A stretch of DNA of 64,000 bases, taken from positions 62,001 through 126,000 of the forward strand of contig DBKT01000004.1 in assembly GCA_002297365.1 (NCBI GenBank), written 5' to 3'. The translations under genes and the position numbers were made by a program. Positions 39,676-48,889 of the stretch are shown here, piece after piece; the stretch's first letter is position 1; the number at the start of each line of letters is the position of its first letter. The notes beneath the pieces are model-generated. The model was not told the origin of the DNA, did not search any database, and saw nothing but the letters and a program-made list of their open reading frames with translations. This DNA comes from Caryophanales bacterium UBA743. GTDB lineage: Bacteria; Bacillota_I; Bacilli_A; RFN20; CAG-826.

Positions 39676-42603
39676 ATGCCAGAGCAGTATAAGCAAAAAC
39701 CTGAAACGATTTCTAAATGGCAAGGATATGAGCCAAAAACGGAGGCAGAAAAGAGACTCACGAAAAAGTTTTTGAAGCTCGCCGCTAAAATCACCGACAA
39801 TGTGGAGACCAAATTGCACCCAACCACAGATTGCCCAGAATTTTGGGCGATGAGAGAGCTTCTTTCGGAAGATGAAGTGGACATTCTCCTTAGCATTAAG
39901 CAAAGAGTTTGGTATACCTTCGAAGAGTTTTACGCCAAAAACAAAAAGATGGATCCGCTGGTTTTCAAAAAAGCCTTGGAAGATTGCGTCGAACACGGCA
40001 TCATCGAATACGATTACGGCGACCATTATAACGATGACGGCCCAATTCCAGGCGCCAACCCAAAACATGAGAAACGTTATCGCGTAAGCTACTACGTTCC
40101 TGGCAGCGCTGAACTATTCAACTCCACCATTGACCGCATTGACAGAAACCCGCCTGTCGCATCCGGCTTTGAAAGAATGACTTTCTTGCCTCTTGCGAAA
40201 ATCACCTCCATGGTCCCAGAGGGAGGGGATGGCATCGGCATGCACGTCATTCCGGTCGAAAAAGCCATTTCCAGCAACAATGAAGCCATGAAATTAGAAA
40301 AGATTTCCTATTGGCTTAAGAAATATAGCGGCCATCTTTCTGCAGGCATCTGCTCTTGCCGCTATTCCCGTGCCAAAATCGGTGAAGGCTGCGTTGATGA
40401 TCCAAACGATTGGTGCATTCAGCTTGGCGATATGGCCGATTATGCGGTTGAGACAGGCCGTGCCCACTATATCAGCAAGGAAGAAGCCCTTGATATCTTA
40501 GAAAAGGCGGAAAAGAACGGCTTCGTTCATCAGATCACGAATATCGACGGCGAAGATCACATCTTCGATATTTGCAATTGCGACGTGAAAATTTGTAACG
40601 CCTTGAGAACCTCTTTGCTATTCAATACGCCTAACCTTTCCCGCAGCGCCTATACCGCTAAGGTCGATCCGAAGAATTGCGTCGCATGCGGACGTTGCGT
40701 TGAATCTTGCCCTGCAGGTGCCGTAAAGCTTGGCCAAAAGCTCTGCACGAAAAAAGGACCTATCCAATATCCTCAAGCCCCTCTCCCGGATAAGATCCAT
40801 TGGGGAAGATATGCTTGGGATGAAAATTATCGCGACACCGCTCGTTATAATACCTATCCTACTGGCACCGCTCCTTGCAAAACGGCTTGCCCTGCCCACG
40901 TTGCCGTTGAAGGGTATCTCAAAATGGCCAACCAAGGACGTTATGATGAGGCTCTCGCTCTTATTAAGAGAGAGAATCCATTCCCAGCGGTTTGCGGAAG
41001 AATCTGCAACAAGCGCTGCGAAAAAGCCTGCACCCGTGGAAGCGTTGACGAGGCGGTTGCCATTGACGCCGTGAAGAAGTTCCTCGCCGAAAGAGACCTT
41101 GATCCAAAAACGCGTATCTTGCCAGAGAAAACAATCGCCAAAGTCAATGGCGATTTCGATGAGAAGATTGCCATTATCGGCGCTGGCCCAGCCGGTTTGA
41201 GCGCTGCCTATTATCTTGCCTTAATGGGATATCACCCAACCGTTTTCGAAAAGAACCAAAAAGCGGGCGGCATGATGATGTATGGAATTCCTTCTTACAA
41301 GCTCGAAAAGAACGTCATCGACGCGGAAGTGGAAATCATTCGTGAGCTTGGCGTCGATATCAAATTGGGCGTTGAAGTCGGTAAGGATATCAGCATCGAT
41401 CAATTAAAAGAACAAGGCTACAAAGCCTTCTATATCGCCATTGGCTGCCAAGGCGGGAAACGCCCTAATGTCCCTAACGATAAAGCAGAAGGGACCGAAA
41501 TAGCCGTTGAATTCTTAAAAGGCGCTTATGAGAATCAAAATCAGACAATCGATGGCGATTGCGTCATCATCGGTGGCGGAAACGTTGCTATCGATTGCGC
41601 TCGTACCGCCCATCGTTTCAAAGCCAGCTCTGTCTCAATGTATTGCTTAGAGTCCCGCGAAAGCATGCCAGCCACGAAAGAGGAAATCGAAGAAGCGGAA
41701 GAAGAGAACATCAAAGTGAATCCAGGATGGGGTCCAAAAGAAATCCTTGTGGATGAAAAAGGCCATGTTCGCGGCATCATCTTAAAGAAATGCGTTTCCA
41801 CGATTGATCCTGTCACCAAACGTTTTAACCCTCAATATGATGAAAACGAGACCATTGAAGTCAAAGCGAATAAGATTGTCTTTGCCATCGGCCAAAGCAT
41901 TGAATGGGGCGACCTTTTGAAGAATGGCAAAGTGACTTTCTGGCATGGGAATTATCCGATTGCCGATAAATTCACCTATCAGACAGCGGACGAATCCATC
42001 TTCGTTGGCGGTGATGTTTACACGGGTCCTAAGTTTGTTATCGATGCGATCGCCGAGGGGCATGAGGCAGCAGAATCCTTAGCTCGTTTCGTCTCTCCGT
42101 TTAACGCTTCTCTTACCATTGGACGTGACCGCAGATATTTCATTGAGCTTGATAAAAATAATCTTGTTATTGATGATTACGACCATGCTGGCAGACAAGA
42201 AGCCGGCATGGAAGAAGGAAAAGATTATAAGAATTCCTTCCGTGATTACAGCAAGACCCTTACCGAAGAACAAGTGAAGATCGAAACGTCGCGCTGTTTA
42301 GAATGCGGCGCCTCGATTGTTGACCCGCATAAGTGCATCGGTTGCGGAATTTGCACAACACGTTGCGATTTCGATGCGATTCACCTGGTGCGCGATCATC
42401 CGAAGGCAACCACAATGCGCAATGCCGATGATAAGATCGCCGGCTTGATCCCATACGCCTTAAAACGTGGCTTCAAGATTATGTTCAACTCCGCTTCGAA
42501 AGAAGCTCGCGAGATGCGTAAGAAACGTAAGGCCTACAAGAAAGCGCATAAGAACGATCCGAATAAGAACACGGGTTACGCTGTTCCGCCGATTGAACGT
42601 TAA
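39676..42603 (+). CDS. Large Fe-S flavoprotein oxidoreductase (GltD-like with extra Fe-S domains)
   Basis: In this 975-residue protein residues 1-160 look like a winged-helix region. Residues 200-320 form a cysteine domain (SAGICSCRYSRAKIGEGC; FDICNCDVKICNALR). A 4Fe-4S site follows (CVACGRCVESCPAG, about 335-348). From about 390 it is a GltD/NfnB-like module with CKTACPAHV, VCGRICNKRCEKAC, FAD site IIGAGPAGLSAAYYLA (about 497-512) and NAD(P) site IIGGGNVAIDCAR (about 631-643). CLECGASIVDPHKCIGCGICTTRC adds a C-terminal Fe-S centre. It should move electrons between NAD(P)H, FAD and an Fe-S acceptor in the cytosol. The partner is unknown. Position between hypB and hypA ties it to a nickel enzyme. 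Confidence 0.85.
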   Translation: MPEQYKQKPETISKWQGYEPKTEAEKRLTKKFLKLAAKITDNVETKLHPTTDCPEFWAMRELLSEDEVDILLSIKQRVWYTFEEFYAKNKKMDPLVFKKALEDCVEHGIIEYDYGDHYNDDGPIPGANPKHEKRYRVSYYVPGSAELFNSTIDRIDRNPPVASGFERMTFLPLAKITSMVPEGGDGIGMHVIPVEKAISSNNEAMKLEKISYWLKKYSGHLSAGICSCRYSRAKIGEGCVDDPNDWCIQLGDMADYAVETGRAHYISKEEALDILEKAEKNGFVHQITNIDGEDHIFDICNCDVKICNALRTSLLFNTPNLSRSAYTAKVDPKNCVACGRCVESCPAGAVKLGQKLCTKKGPIQYPQAPLPDKIHWGRYAWDENYRDTARYNTYPTGTAPCKTACPAHVAVEGYLKMANQGRYDEALALIKRENPFPAVCGRICNKRCEKACTRGSVDEAVAIDAVKKFLAERDLDPKTRILPEKTIAKVNGDFDEKIAIIGAGPAGLSAAYYLALMGYHPTVFEKNQKAGGMMMYGIPSYKLEKNVIDAEVEIIRELGVDIKLGVEVGKDISIDQLKEQGYKAFYIAIGCQGGKRPNVPNDKAEGTEIAVEFLKGAYENQNQTIDGDCVIIGGGNVAIDCARTAHRFKASSVSMYCLESRESMPATKEEIEEAEEENIKVNPGWGPKEILVDEKGHVRGIILKKCVSTIDPVTKRFNPQYDENETIEVKANKIVFAIGQSIEWGDLLKNGKVTFWHGNYPIADKFTYQTADESIFVGGDVYTGPKFVIDAIAEGHEAAESLARFVSPFNASLTIGRDRRYFIELDKNNLVIDDYDHAGRQEAGMEEGKDYKNSFRDYSKTLTEEQVKIETSRCLECGASIVDPHKCIGCGICTTRCDFDAIHLVRDHPKATTMRNADDKIAGLIPYALKRGFKIMFNSASKEAREMRKKRKAYKKAHKNDPNKNTGYAVPPIER

Positions 42604-42971
42604 TGCATGAATTAGGTATCGCCTTCCATGTGGTGAAGGAGATTGAAGATTTCGCGGATAAAAACAATATCGGAGACATTGCGGGAGTCACATTGGAAAT
42701 CGGCGAAGTTTCCGGCGTGGTTCCTCAATATCTATTGGATGTTTGGCCATGGGCTTGCGAACACCGTTCTAAGCACTTAAAGGGCTCTAAGCTCAATATC
42801 GTTGAACTAAAGGCAATTTCTTATTGTGAGAATTGCAAAGAGACCTATGACACCGTCCCTCAAGGAAAGAAATGCCCTCGTTGCGGCGGAGGCAACACTT
42901 ACCTTGTAGAAGGAAACGAAATCAAAATTCAATCGATTCAAACAAAAGAGAAAGAACCATCGGATGTCTGA
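42603..42971 (+). CDS. hypA: HypA-type nickel metallochaperone
   Basis: This 122-residue protein begins with the nickel-binding MHELGIAFHVV (nickel is held by the N-terminus and His2). It carries the structural zinc site CENCKETYDT...CPRCGG (CxxC-x-CxxC, about residues 77-97). HypA hands nickel to the hydrogenase large subunit together with HypB. Its ATG shares a base with the flavoprotein stop (TAATG), so the three genes are translationally coupled. No hydrogenase, urease, or hypCDEF gene is present in the window. The terminator at 42955 overlaps its stop. Confidence 0.95.
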   Translation: MHELGIAFHVVKEIEDFADKNNIGDIAGVTLEIGEVSGVVPQYLLDVWPWACEHRSKHLKGSKLNIVELKAISYCENCKETYDTVPQGKKCPRCGGGNTYLVEGNEIKIQSIQTKEKEPSDV

Positions 42972-42982
42972 TGGTTTTTTCT
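42955..42982 (+). terminator. Terminator of the hyp operon
   Basis: AACCATC and GATGGTT pair across an 8-base loop and run into TTTTTTC. The stem covers the end of hypA. Confidence 0.85.
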
Positions 42983-43132
42983 TTTAACGTGTACAGAGCC
43001 TTGAAATAGCGGGTTCTACCAAAATGCGGGCCTGGGGAGCGGTCTTAAAAGAACTCTTTTCGTTGTCGATGGATGTTTCTTTGTTCAAGGGGTTATATAC
43101 TTTATCCGATTCCCAGGATGAAAGGCGATGGC

Positions 43133-44455
43133 ATGAGAGAAACCCTTTTGGATAAAGACTTCAAACCGATGATCGATTCTTTCGAGTCCTTTCAAAGAGA
43201 GGCAAAAGAGCCAATCACTCTGACAATAAAAAGAGGGGAAGAAGTGGTCTTTCCCTTCACGATGAGAATTACTTCGAACTTCGATAAGTCTTATTTTTAT
43301 GTGAAAAGAATTCTTTTGAGCCTGCTTTGGATGGTGGGAGGAGAGAAAATTCTCTATCATGGGTCCTCTCTTTTCTATCATTATCTGGAAAAACGCTTCC
43401 AAAAAGATGAGGAAATTCTTTCTTCCTTTAAGGAAATGAAAAAGATCTATAGTCGCCCTATTTCCTTTGAAAGAGTAGAGGAAACTCCTAAAAGAAAAGA
43501 CAAAAACAATCCTTTTCGCATTTCTTTTACAGGGTGCCGCATTGGGCTTGATCTGGGTGGAAGCGACCGTAAAGCCATCGCTCTAAAAGACAAGAAAATC
43601 CTTTATAGCGAAGAGATCCTTTGGTCCCCGAAAGAGCAAAGCGATCCTCTCTACCATTATTTGGGCATGCTAGATTCCTTAACAAGAGCGAAAAAACATC
43701 TTCCTCATGTGGATGGGATTGGCATATCGACAGCGGGAATCGTGGAAAATAACGAACTGCTTCTAGGGGCTTTGTATGCCAAAGTTCCCGAAGAGAAAAA
43801 ACAAAAAGAAGCGAGGCATGTATTCGTAAACCTCATGAAAGAGCATTTTCCTAGCATCCCTTTCCAAGTTCAGAATGACGGAGATGTATCGGCTTTAGGG
43901 GCGAGTGCCCTCTACCATAAAAACAAAGTATTGGGATTGTCATTAGGGACTTCCTTGGCGGGTGGATATGTTAAGGATTCTTCCTTGAACGGCTGGATTA
44001 ACGAATTATCAAAGGTTCCTATCGATGTTTCAAAAAAAGCAAGAAAGCATTGCGTTCTTGGAATGGAAGGAGCCGCTTCGGAATACCTTTCCCAAAAAGG
44101 AATCGTCTTTCTCTTAGAAAAGAACGGCCTTTCATTAGAAGGCGGCCTCCCACATAAGCTTCTTCAAATCCAGAAACTCGCGGAAGAAGGGGACCCCCTT
44201 GTCTTAAAGGGCTATCACGATATGGGCGCATACCTTGGAAGCGCCATACGTTATTTCTCTCTTTTCTATGATATAGAATCCGTCTTTCTTCTAGGAAGGG
44301 TCATGAGTGGGAAGGGTGGAAAGATCTTATTAGAGACGGCTTTGGAAAATTTACGGGAAAAGAAAATCCGTATCGACATTTTTAGCGCTTCCGAAGCTTT
44401 CAAACGCTTAGGGCAAGCCTATATTGCCGCATCTTTGCCGGATATCGGGAAATAA
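43133..44455 (+). CDS. ROK-like ASKHA sugar kinase or regulator with extra N-terminal domain
   Basis: The protein has 440 residues from the ATG at 43133, with AAAGGCG upstream. The frame from 43073 begins before the TATACT box. An unrecognised N-terminal domain (about residues 1-135) precedes a ROK fold with phosphate-1 loop IGLDLGGSDRKAIAL (about 141-155), GIGISTAGIV, catalytic VQNDGDVSALGAS (about 248-260) and LGLSLGTSLAGGYV. The ROK zinc motif (CxCGxxGCxE) is missing. In its place is HCVLGMEGAASEYLS. It may phosphorylate a sugar or act as a non-catalytic sensor. No helix-turn-helix is evident. Confidence 0.75.
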   Translation: MRETLLDKDFKPMIDSFESFQREAKEPITLTIKRGEEVVFPFTMRITSNFDKSYFYVKRILLSLLWMVGGEKILYHGSSLFYHYLEKRFQKDEEILSSFKEMKKIYSRPISFERVEETPKRKDKNNPFRISFTGCRIGLDLGGSDRKAIALKDKKILYSEEILWSPKEQSDPLYHYLGMLDSLTRAKKHLPHVDGIGISTAGIVENNELLLGALYAKVPEEKKQKEARHVFVNLMKEHFPSIPFQVQNDGDVSALGASALYHKNKVLGLSLGTSLAGGYVKDSSLNGWINELSKVPIDVSKKARKHCVLGMEGAASEYLSQKGIVFLLEKNGLSLEGGLPHKLLQIQKLAEEGDPLVLKGYHDMGAYLGSAIRYFSLFYDIESVFLLGRVMSGKGGKILLETALENLREKKIRIDIFSASEAFKRLGQAYIAASLPDIGK

Positions 44456-44508
44456 GCCTTCCTTTTTTGAGAGAATCCGTTATAGTAAAAAAACATTAGG
44501 TGGTCTAA

Positions 44509-45615
44509 ATGAAGAAAAGAAAAACGATGAAGGACGATATACTCGAAAGAGAATTAGAACTCTATCGCAAATATTATGAGGTGGACGAGGAAAATAGAAT
44601 CGTCCGCATCGTTTTGCATTATGAAACGGCGGAGGATCTTCTTGAAAAAGACGTCTCTACTTTTGAAAGACCGCAAATAAAATACGAAATACTTGAAAGG
44701 ATGAGCGATCTGGTTCGTACCGTCCCAGAAACCTATCGCAGCGATATTTCCTTAGAGATTAAGGACTATCAAGGATATGACAGCGAAAAGCTGATGGAAG
44801 CGATGAAAGACTCTATCGAATTCGCCCGTTATAAATCCGATAAGGAAATCAAACGCAACTGGGTCATCGCCTCTCTTTTCACTTTAGTTGGTTTGGTGAT
44901 TCTTTTGGTTGCCGCTTTTCTTAGCTCTTCTTCCTTTTCTTGGATGGATTCGACAAACGGCGCCATCTTCAAGGAGATTCTCGATATCGCTGCTTGGGTC
45001 TTTATTTGGGAAGCGGTGACGATTCTTTTTATCTCGCCGAATCCGGAAAAAATAGTGGAATCCTCTCTTCGTCTCCGTCTCCGTTCCCTTTCTTTTTCAA
45101 AAGCGGGCAGAAACGGAATGCTTTCTGAGGGAAGCTCTTATTTTCTGGATTTCAATCCATGGAAAAAAGGACAAAGAAAAAAAGCTGGGCGTTATCTATT
45201 GCTGATTTCAGGCTTCTTGATGATCGCGACAGGAATTGCCAGCGTGTTTTTCCTTTTTGCCTCTTTATCTCCTACAATCCAGGCGCTTCTTGATGGAAAT
45301 GCGATTGAGAATGGCGATCTTTCCCGTGAAGCCATGATTGCCCTCATCGTTTCCGTTTCTGTCCTTTCCTTTATTCTCCTAGGCATCAGGATTCTTGGCG
45401 GAGTGGCGGGGGTAAGCCGCTTTATCGGACGTGGAAAACTTCAGAAATTTGTCGCCCCGTACTCCATTATCATGCTCATATATCATATGGTCGCTTTCGT
45501 AGGATTGGCTTTAGGAGGAAACTCTTCAACAATAGGCTCTTGGCTTTCATCCGGGTTTGGCTTGGTTATGAATTTGGCCTATATTGCCGGGTATTTCTTA
45601 GATCGCTTTGAATAA
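44509..45615 (+). CDS. Membrane protein of unknown function
   Basis: This 368-residue protein has a charged soluble N-terminal part (about residues 1-118, with DYQGYDSEKLMEAMKDSIEF). Membrane helices lie at about 123-145, 157-178, 230-258, 275-300, 316-335 and 340-362. A short arginine-rich loop connects the first pair to the rest. I recognise no family. A GGTGG ribosome site precedes the start. The MATE gene follows 45 bases after its stop behind its own TACAAT box. Confidence 0.75.
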   Translation: MKKRKTMKDDILERELELYRKYYEVDEENRIVRIVLHYETAEDLLEKDVSTFERPQIKYEILERMSDLVRTVPETYRSDISLEIKDYQGYDSEKLMEAMKDSIEFARYKSDKEIKRNWVIASLFTLVGLVILLVAAFLSSSSFSWMDSTNGAIFKEILDIAAWVFIWEAVTILFISPNPEKIVESSLRLRLRSLSFSKAGRNGMLSEGSSYFLDFNPWKKGQRKKAGRYLLLISGFLMIATGIASVFFLFASLSPTIQALLDGNAIENGDLSREAMIALIVSVSVLSFILLGIRILGGVAGVSRFIGRGKLQKFVAPYSIIMLIYHMVAFVGLALGGNSSTIGSWLSSGFGLVMNLAYIAGYFLDRFE

Positions 45616-45660
45616 CGTTTGCCTTTTTTGCTACAATTCATGAGTTTGAAGGAAGAAAAG

Positions 45661-47067
45661 ATGGCAAGTAACGATAAAATGGGCACGGAGAGGATAGGGA
45701 AACTGCTCTTCCGTTTTTCTTTGCCTTGCGTTATCTCTTTGCTTATCTCATCCCTTTATAACCTTGTCGATCAAATCTTTGTCGGGAATTCTTCTTTGGG
45801 CTATTTAGGGAATGCGGCAACGGGAGTTGTCTATCCGATCGTCGTCGTCACCCAGGCTTTCGCTTGGGGCTTTGGGGATGGGTGTGCCTCCTTTTTGGCC
45901 ATATGCCAAGGAAAAAAGGAAACTTTAAAAGCCTCAAAAGCAATGGGGACGGGCATCAGTCTAACGTTTGTTTCTTCTCTCTTTATTCTTCTTTTTAGCT
46001 TGTTCTTTTCCGATCCCGTTTTGAGATTTTGCGGTGCAAGCGAAACCACTTTGCCCATGGCGCGCTCTTATTTGCGGATTCTTGCGTTCTTCTTTCCTTG
46101 CTATATGTTGCAGAATATGCTCAATAGCATCATCCGAAGCGACGGCTCTCCGAATTTCGCGATGATCACAACCGGTGTTGGCGCGCTTCTTAATATCATT
46201 CTCGATCCCATTTTTATCTATTTGTGCGATTGGGGAATCGAGGGGGCGGCATGGGCAAGCGCAATAGGCCAAGCAATCTCTTTCTTGCTTTCTGCCCTTT
46301 ATTTTCTGAAGCCGAAAACCTTTCGTTTTGCCTGGAGGGATTTCCTTCCTGATTTTAAGATATACAAGGAGCCTCTCTTATTGGGCGCATCTTCTTTTAT
46401 AACACAGTTATCAGTGGTAATCATAAATCTCGTTGGAAACATGGTTATCACGAAATATGGCAATCTTTCTATTTATGGGCAAGACATACCTATTTCCACC
46501 ACGTCGGTTGAAACGAAAGTGTTTTCTCTTGTTTTGAATATCGTGGTGGGGATCGCCTTAGGAAGCCAGCCGATTATCGGCTATAATTTGGGCGCAGGGA
46601 AAGTTGAGCGAATCCGTAAGACCTATTGGCTTATATTGGGCTGGACTTTGGCAATCGGCGCTTTTTCCACTTTGCTATTTGAGCTTTATCCGGAGGGGGT
46701 TTTGATTCTTTTCGGCGGTAAAGAATCGGAGCTTTATGTCGAATATGGAAAATTGGTTTTCCGCCTTTTCCTAGCCACGACAATCCTCACTTGCTTTATT
46801 AAGATGTCCTCCATTTTCTTCCAAGCATGCGGGGAGCCTCTTAAAGCGACCGCTTCCTCTTTGATGAGAGACATTCTTTTCTTTGTTCCGCTGGTGATTA
46901 TTCTTCCGATGATTGCCGAAAGCAAAGAAAAAGGGACGGGGGTTGTGGCTTTGCTATATGCGCCAATGATTGCGGATCTTTTAGCGGTCTCTTACGTCTT
47001 ATTCATTACGATAAAATTATTCAAACAGCTTAAAAAATACGATAAAGGATTTTCAAAGGCTGAATAG
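45661..47067 (+). CDS. MATE-family multidrug/Na+ antiporter
   Basis: The protein has 468 residues from the ATG at 45661, preceded by GAAGGAAGAAAAG. The frame from 45619 overlaps the promoter. About twelve membrane helices form two related halves. The family N-terminal segment is GKLLFRFSLPCVISLLISSLYNLVDQIFVG and the second half repeats the pattern (GIALGSQPIIGYNLGAG; FFQACGEPLKAT). MATE proteins export cationic drugs or metabolites with Na+ or H+. The substrate is not predictable. A second MATE gene is cut by the right edge of the window. Confidence 0.93.
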   Translation: MASNDKMGTERIGKLLFRFSLPCVISLLISSLYNLVDQIFVGNSSLGYLGNAATGVVYPIVVVTQAFAWGFGDGCASFLAICQGKKETLKASKAMGTGISLTFVSSLFILLFSLFFSDPVLRFCGASETTLPMARSYLRILAFFFPCYMLQNMLNSIIRSDGSPNFAMITTGVGALLNIILDPIFIYLCDWGIEGAAWASAIGQAISFLLSALYFLKPKTFRFAWRDFLPDFKIYKEPLLLGASSFITQLSVVIINLVGNMVITKYGNLSIYGQDIPISTTSVETKVFSLVLNIVVGIALGSQPIIGYNLGAGKVERIRKTYWLILGWTLAIGAFSTLLFELYPEGVLILFGGKESELYVEYGKLVFRLFLATTILTCFIKMSSIFFQACGEPLKATASSLMRDILFFVPLVIILPMIAESKEKGTGVVALLYAPMIADLLAVSYVLFITIKLFKQLKKYDKGFSKAE

Positions 47068-47222
47068 GCGCATTTTTGCTTTGTCGCTTTAGCTTTGCGT
47101 TCCCTCCAAGAATGCCAAAATCCGTGACTGATTCCTTTTGCTTTCTCTTTGATAAAACCAACTCATTTTCGACTAAAACCATCCAAATCCGTTACAATAA
47201 GTTCAATCAGAGAGGCATCAAG

Positions 47223-47762
47223 ATGAGTATTTATTACACGAGGCACGGAAAAACATCATGGAATGAAAGCCACCGAATTCAAGGAAGAGTGGATGTTCCC
47301 TTGTCTATAGAAGGAAAGGAAGAAGCGAATAAATTAGCCAACGATCTCAAAGAAATACCTCTCGACCTTGTCTTTTCTTCTCCGCTTTCTAGAGCTCTTG
47401 AAACAGCGCGAATCGCTTTGGCGGGAAGAAATGTAGCCATAATCCAGGACAAGCGGATCATTGAATTGAATTACGGTGACTTTGAAGGTTTTTCGCATGA
47501 GGACGAAAAAATCCTTTGCAAGCGTTCTTGCTTCGCCTCCCGCTATCCGAATGGCGAAAGCTATTTGGATGCCGCAAAACGGATTTATCTCTTTTTCGAT
47601 GAGCTGAAGGAAAAATACCCGGATAAAAACATTTTGGTCGTGGGGCATCTAGGGATTGCGCGAATCGTCAATTCCTATTTTCTAGACATGAGCAATGACG
47701 AATTCATCCATTTTCAAATCGCGAATTGCGAGCTTCTTAAGTACGAATTTCCTCGAAAATAG
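47223..47762 (+). CDS. Histidine phosphatase (phosphoglycerate-mutase-like)
   Basis: The protein has 179 residues from the ATG at 47223 (GAGAGGC site). The frame from 47076 is upstream noise. It carries the catalytic YYTRHGKTSWN (RHG motif) and the SPLSRALETARIAL segment, with a proton-donor Glu in IIELNYGDFEGFSHED and the second His in VVGHLGIARIV. The small size suits the broad-specificity phosphatases such as PhoE/CobC-like enzymes rather than glycolytic mutase. The substrate is unknown. The gene is followed by 210 bases of non-coding sequence. Confidence 0.9.
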   Translation: MSIYYTRHGKTSWNESHRIQGRVDVPLSIEGKEEANKLANDLKEIPLDLVFSSPLSRALETARIALAGRNVAIIQDKRIIELNYGDFEGFSHEDEKILCKRSCFASRYPNGESYLDAAKRIYLFFDELKEKYPDKNILVVGHLGIARIVNSYFLDMSNDEFIHFQIANCELLKYEFPRK

Positions 47763-47893
47763 CCGTTTTGACTTCTATCCTCACGATTTTTAGCGCGCTT
47801 CCTTTTTTCAGGCATGATAGCGAAGGCATTTTATAGGGAAAGGGAGATGGAAGACTTTTTGCTTTTAAAGAGTTTCCTGAAAGTAATGTTTTT

Positions 47894-47923
47894 GTAAAAA
47901 AAGAAGCGCTTAGGAGAAAGCGC
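47894..47923 (-). terminator. Minus-strand terminator-like hairpin without a minus-strand gene
   Basis: On the minus strand GCGCTT, TCTCCT and AAGCGC are followed by TTCTTTTTTT. Both flanking genes are on the plus strand, so it may stop antisense transcription from the ABC promoter region. Confidence 0.5.
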
Positions 47924-47974
47924 CATCTCCATTATGTAAAATAGAAAACGCGATTATGACGCAAGGGGAGAAGT

Positions 47975-48889
47975 ATGGATTCCAATATCATAGAAATCAG
48001 CAACCTTAACAAATCCTATAAAGACGTCCACGCCGTAAACAACCTTTCCTTTCATGTCAAGAAGGGCGAGTTCTTCGCTTTTTTGGGCGTAAACGGCGCA
48101 GGAAAAAGCACGACCATCTCAATAATGACTGGGATAAACAACAAAGATTCGGGGACGGTTGTAATCGATGGGAAAAACATCGATGACGGCTTTCTTCCTA
48201 TATCGAAGGAAATTGGCGTTGTCTTCCAAGATTCCGTCTTGGATTCATCCCTTAGCGTCAAAGACAATCTGGAATCCCGGGCCGCTTTGTATGGAATATG
48301 CGGGGACGATTTTAAAAAAAGACTGCAAGAGCTTTCCAGCCTTCTTCATTTCGAAGATCTTCTTAAAAGGGCGGTTGGAAAATTATCTGGCGGGCAAAGA
48401 AGGAGAATCGACGTGGCCCGCGCATTGCTTCACGAGCCAAAGATTCTCATTTTGGATGAACCGACTACCGGCTTGGATCCTCAAACACGAAAAAACCTTT
48501 GGGAGGTCATACATTGGTGCCGCAAAGAAAAAGACATGACCGTCTTTTTGACGACGCATTATATGGAAGAGGTAAGTGATGCCGATTACGTGGTGATACT
48601 GGATAAAGGGGCTATCGCGGCGGAAGGAACGCCTCATGACCTCAAAAATAAGTTCACCGGCGATTTCATCGTCTTATATAGTTTCGACGAGGAAAAGATA
48701 AAGGCCCTTGGAATGCCTTACGAGAAAATCAAAGATGCGATAAGGATTGAGGTTAAAAACACCGCTGAAGCCAAAAAGCTTATCGTCGAGCATCCGGACC
48801 TTTTCGACGATTTCGAAATAACCAAAGGCAAAATGGACGATGTTTTCTTATCCGCAACAGGCAAAAACCTTGAAGGGGGCAATCTCTAA
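47975..48889 (+). CDS. ABC transporter ATP-binding protein (ABC-2 exporter)
   Basis: This 304-residue protein has Walker A FLGVNGAGKSTT (about residues 35-46), signature KLSGGQRRRIDVARALL and Walker B ILILDEPTTGLD. A C-terminal extension (about 230-304) is typical of DrrA/NodI-type exporter ATPases. It would energise the ABC-2 permease encoded next, whose start overlaps its stop by one base. A TAAAAT box at 47937-47942 and a GGGGAGAAGT ribosome site precede it. The cargo is unknown. Such pairs export drugs, lipids, teichoic-acid precursors or peptides. Confidence 0.94.
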   Translation: MDSNIIEISNLNKSYKDVHAVNNLSFHVKKGEFFAFLGVNGAGKSTTISIMTGINNKDSGTVVIDGKNIDDGFLPISKEIGVVFQDSVLDSSLSVKDNLESRAALYGICGDDFKKRLQELSSLLHFEDLLKRAVGKLSGGQRRRIDVARALLHEPKILILDEPTTGLDPQTRKNLWEVIHWCRKEKDMTVFLTTHYMEEVSDADYVVILDKGAIAAEGTPHDLKNKFTGDFIVLYSFDEEKIKALGMPYEKIKDAIRIEVKNTAEAKKLIVEHPDLFDDFEITKGKMDDVFLSATGKNLEGGNL

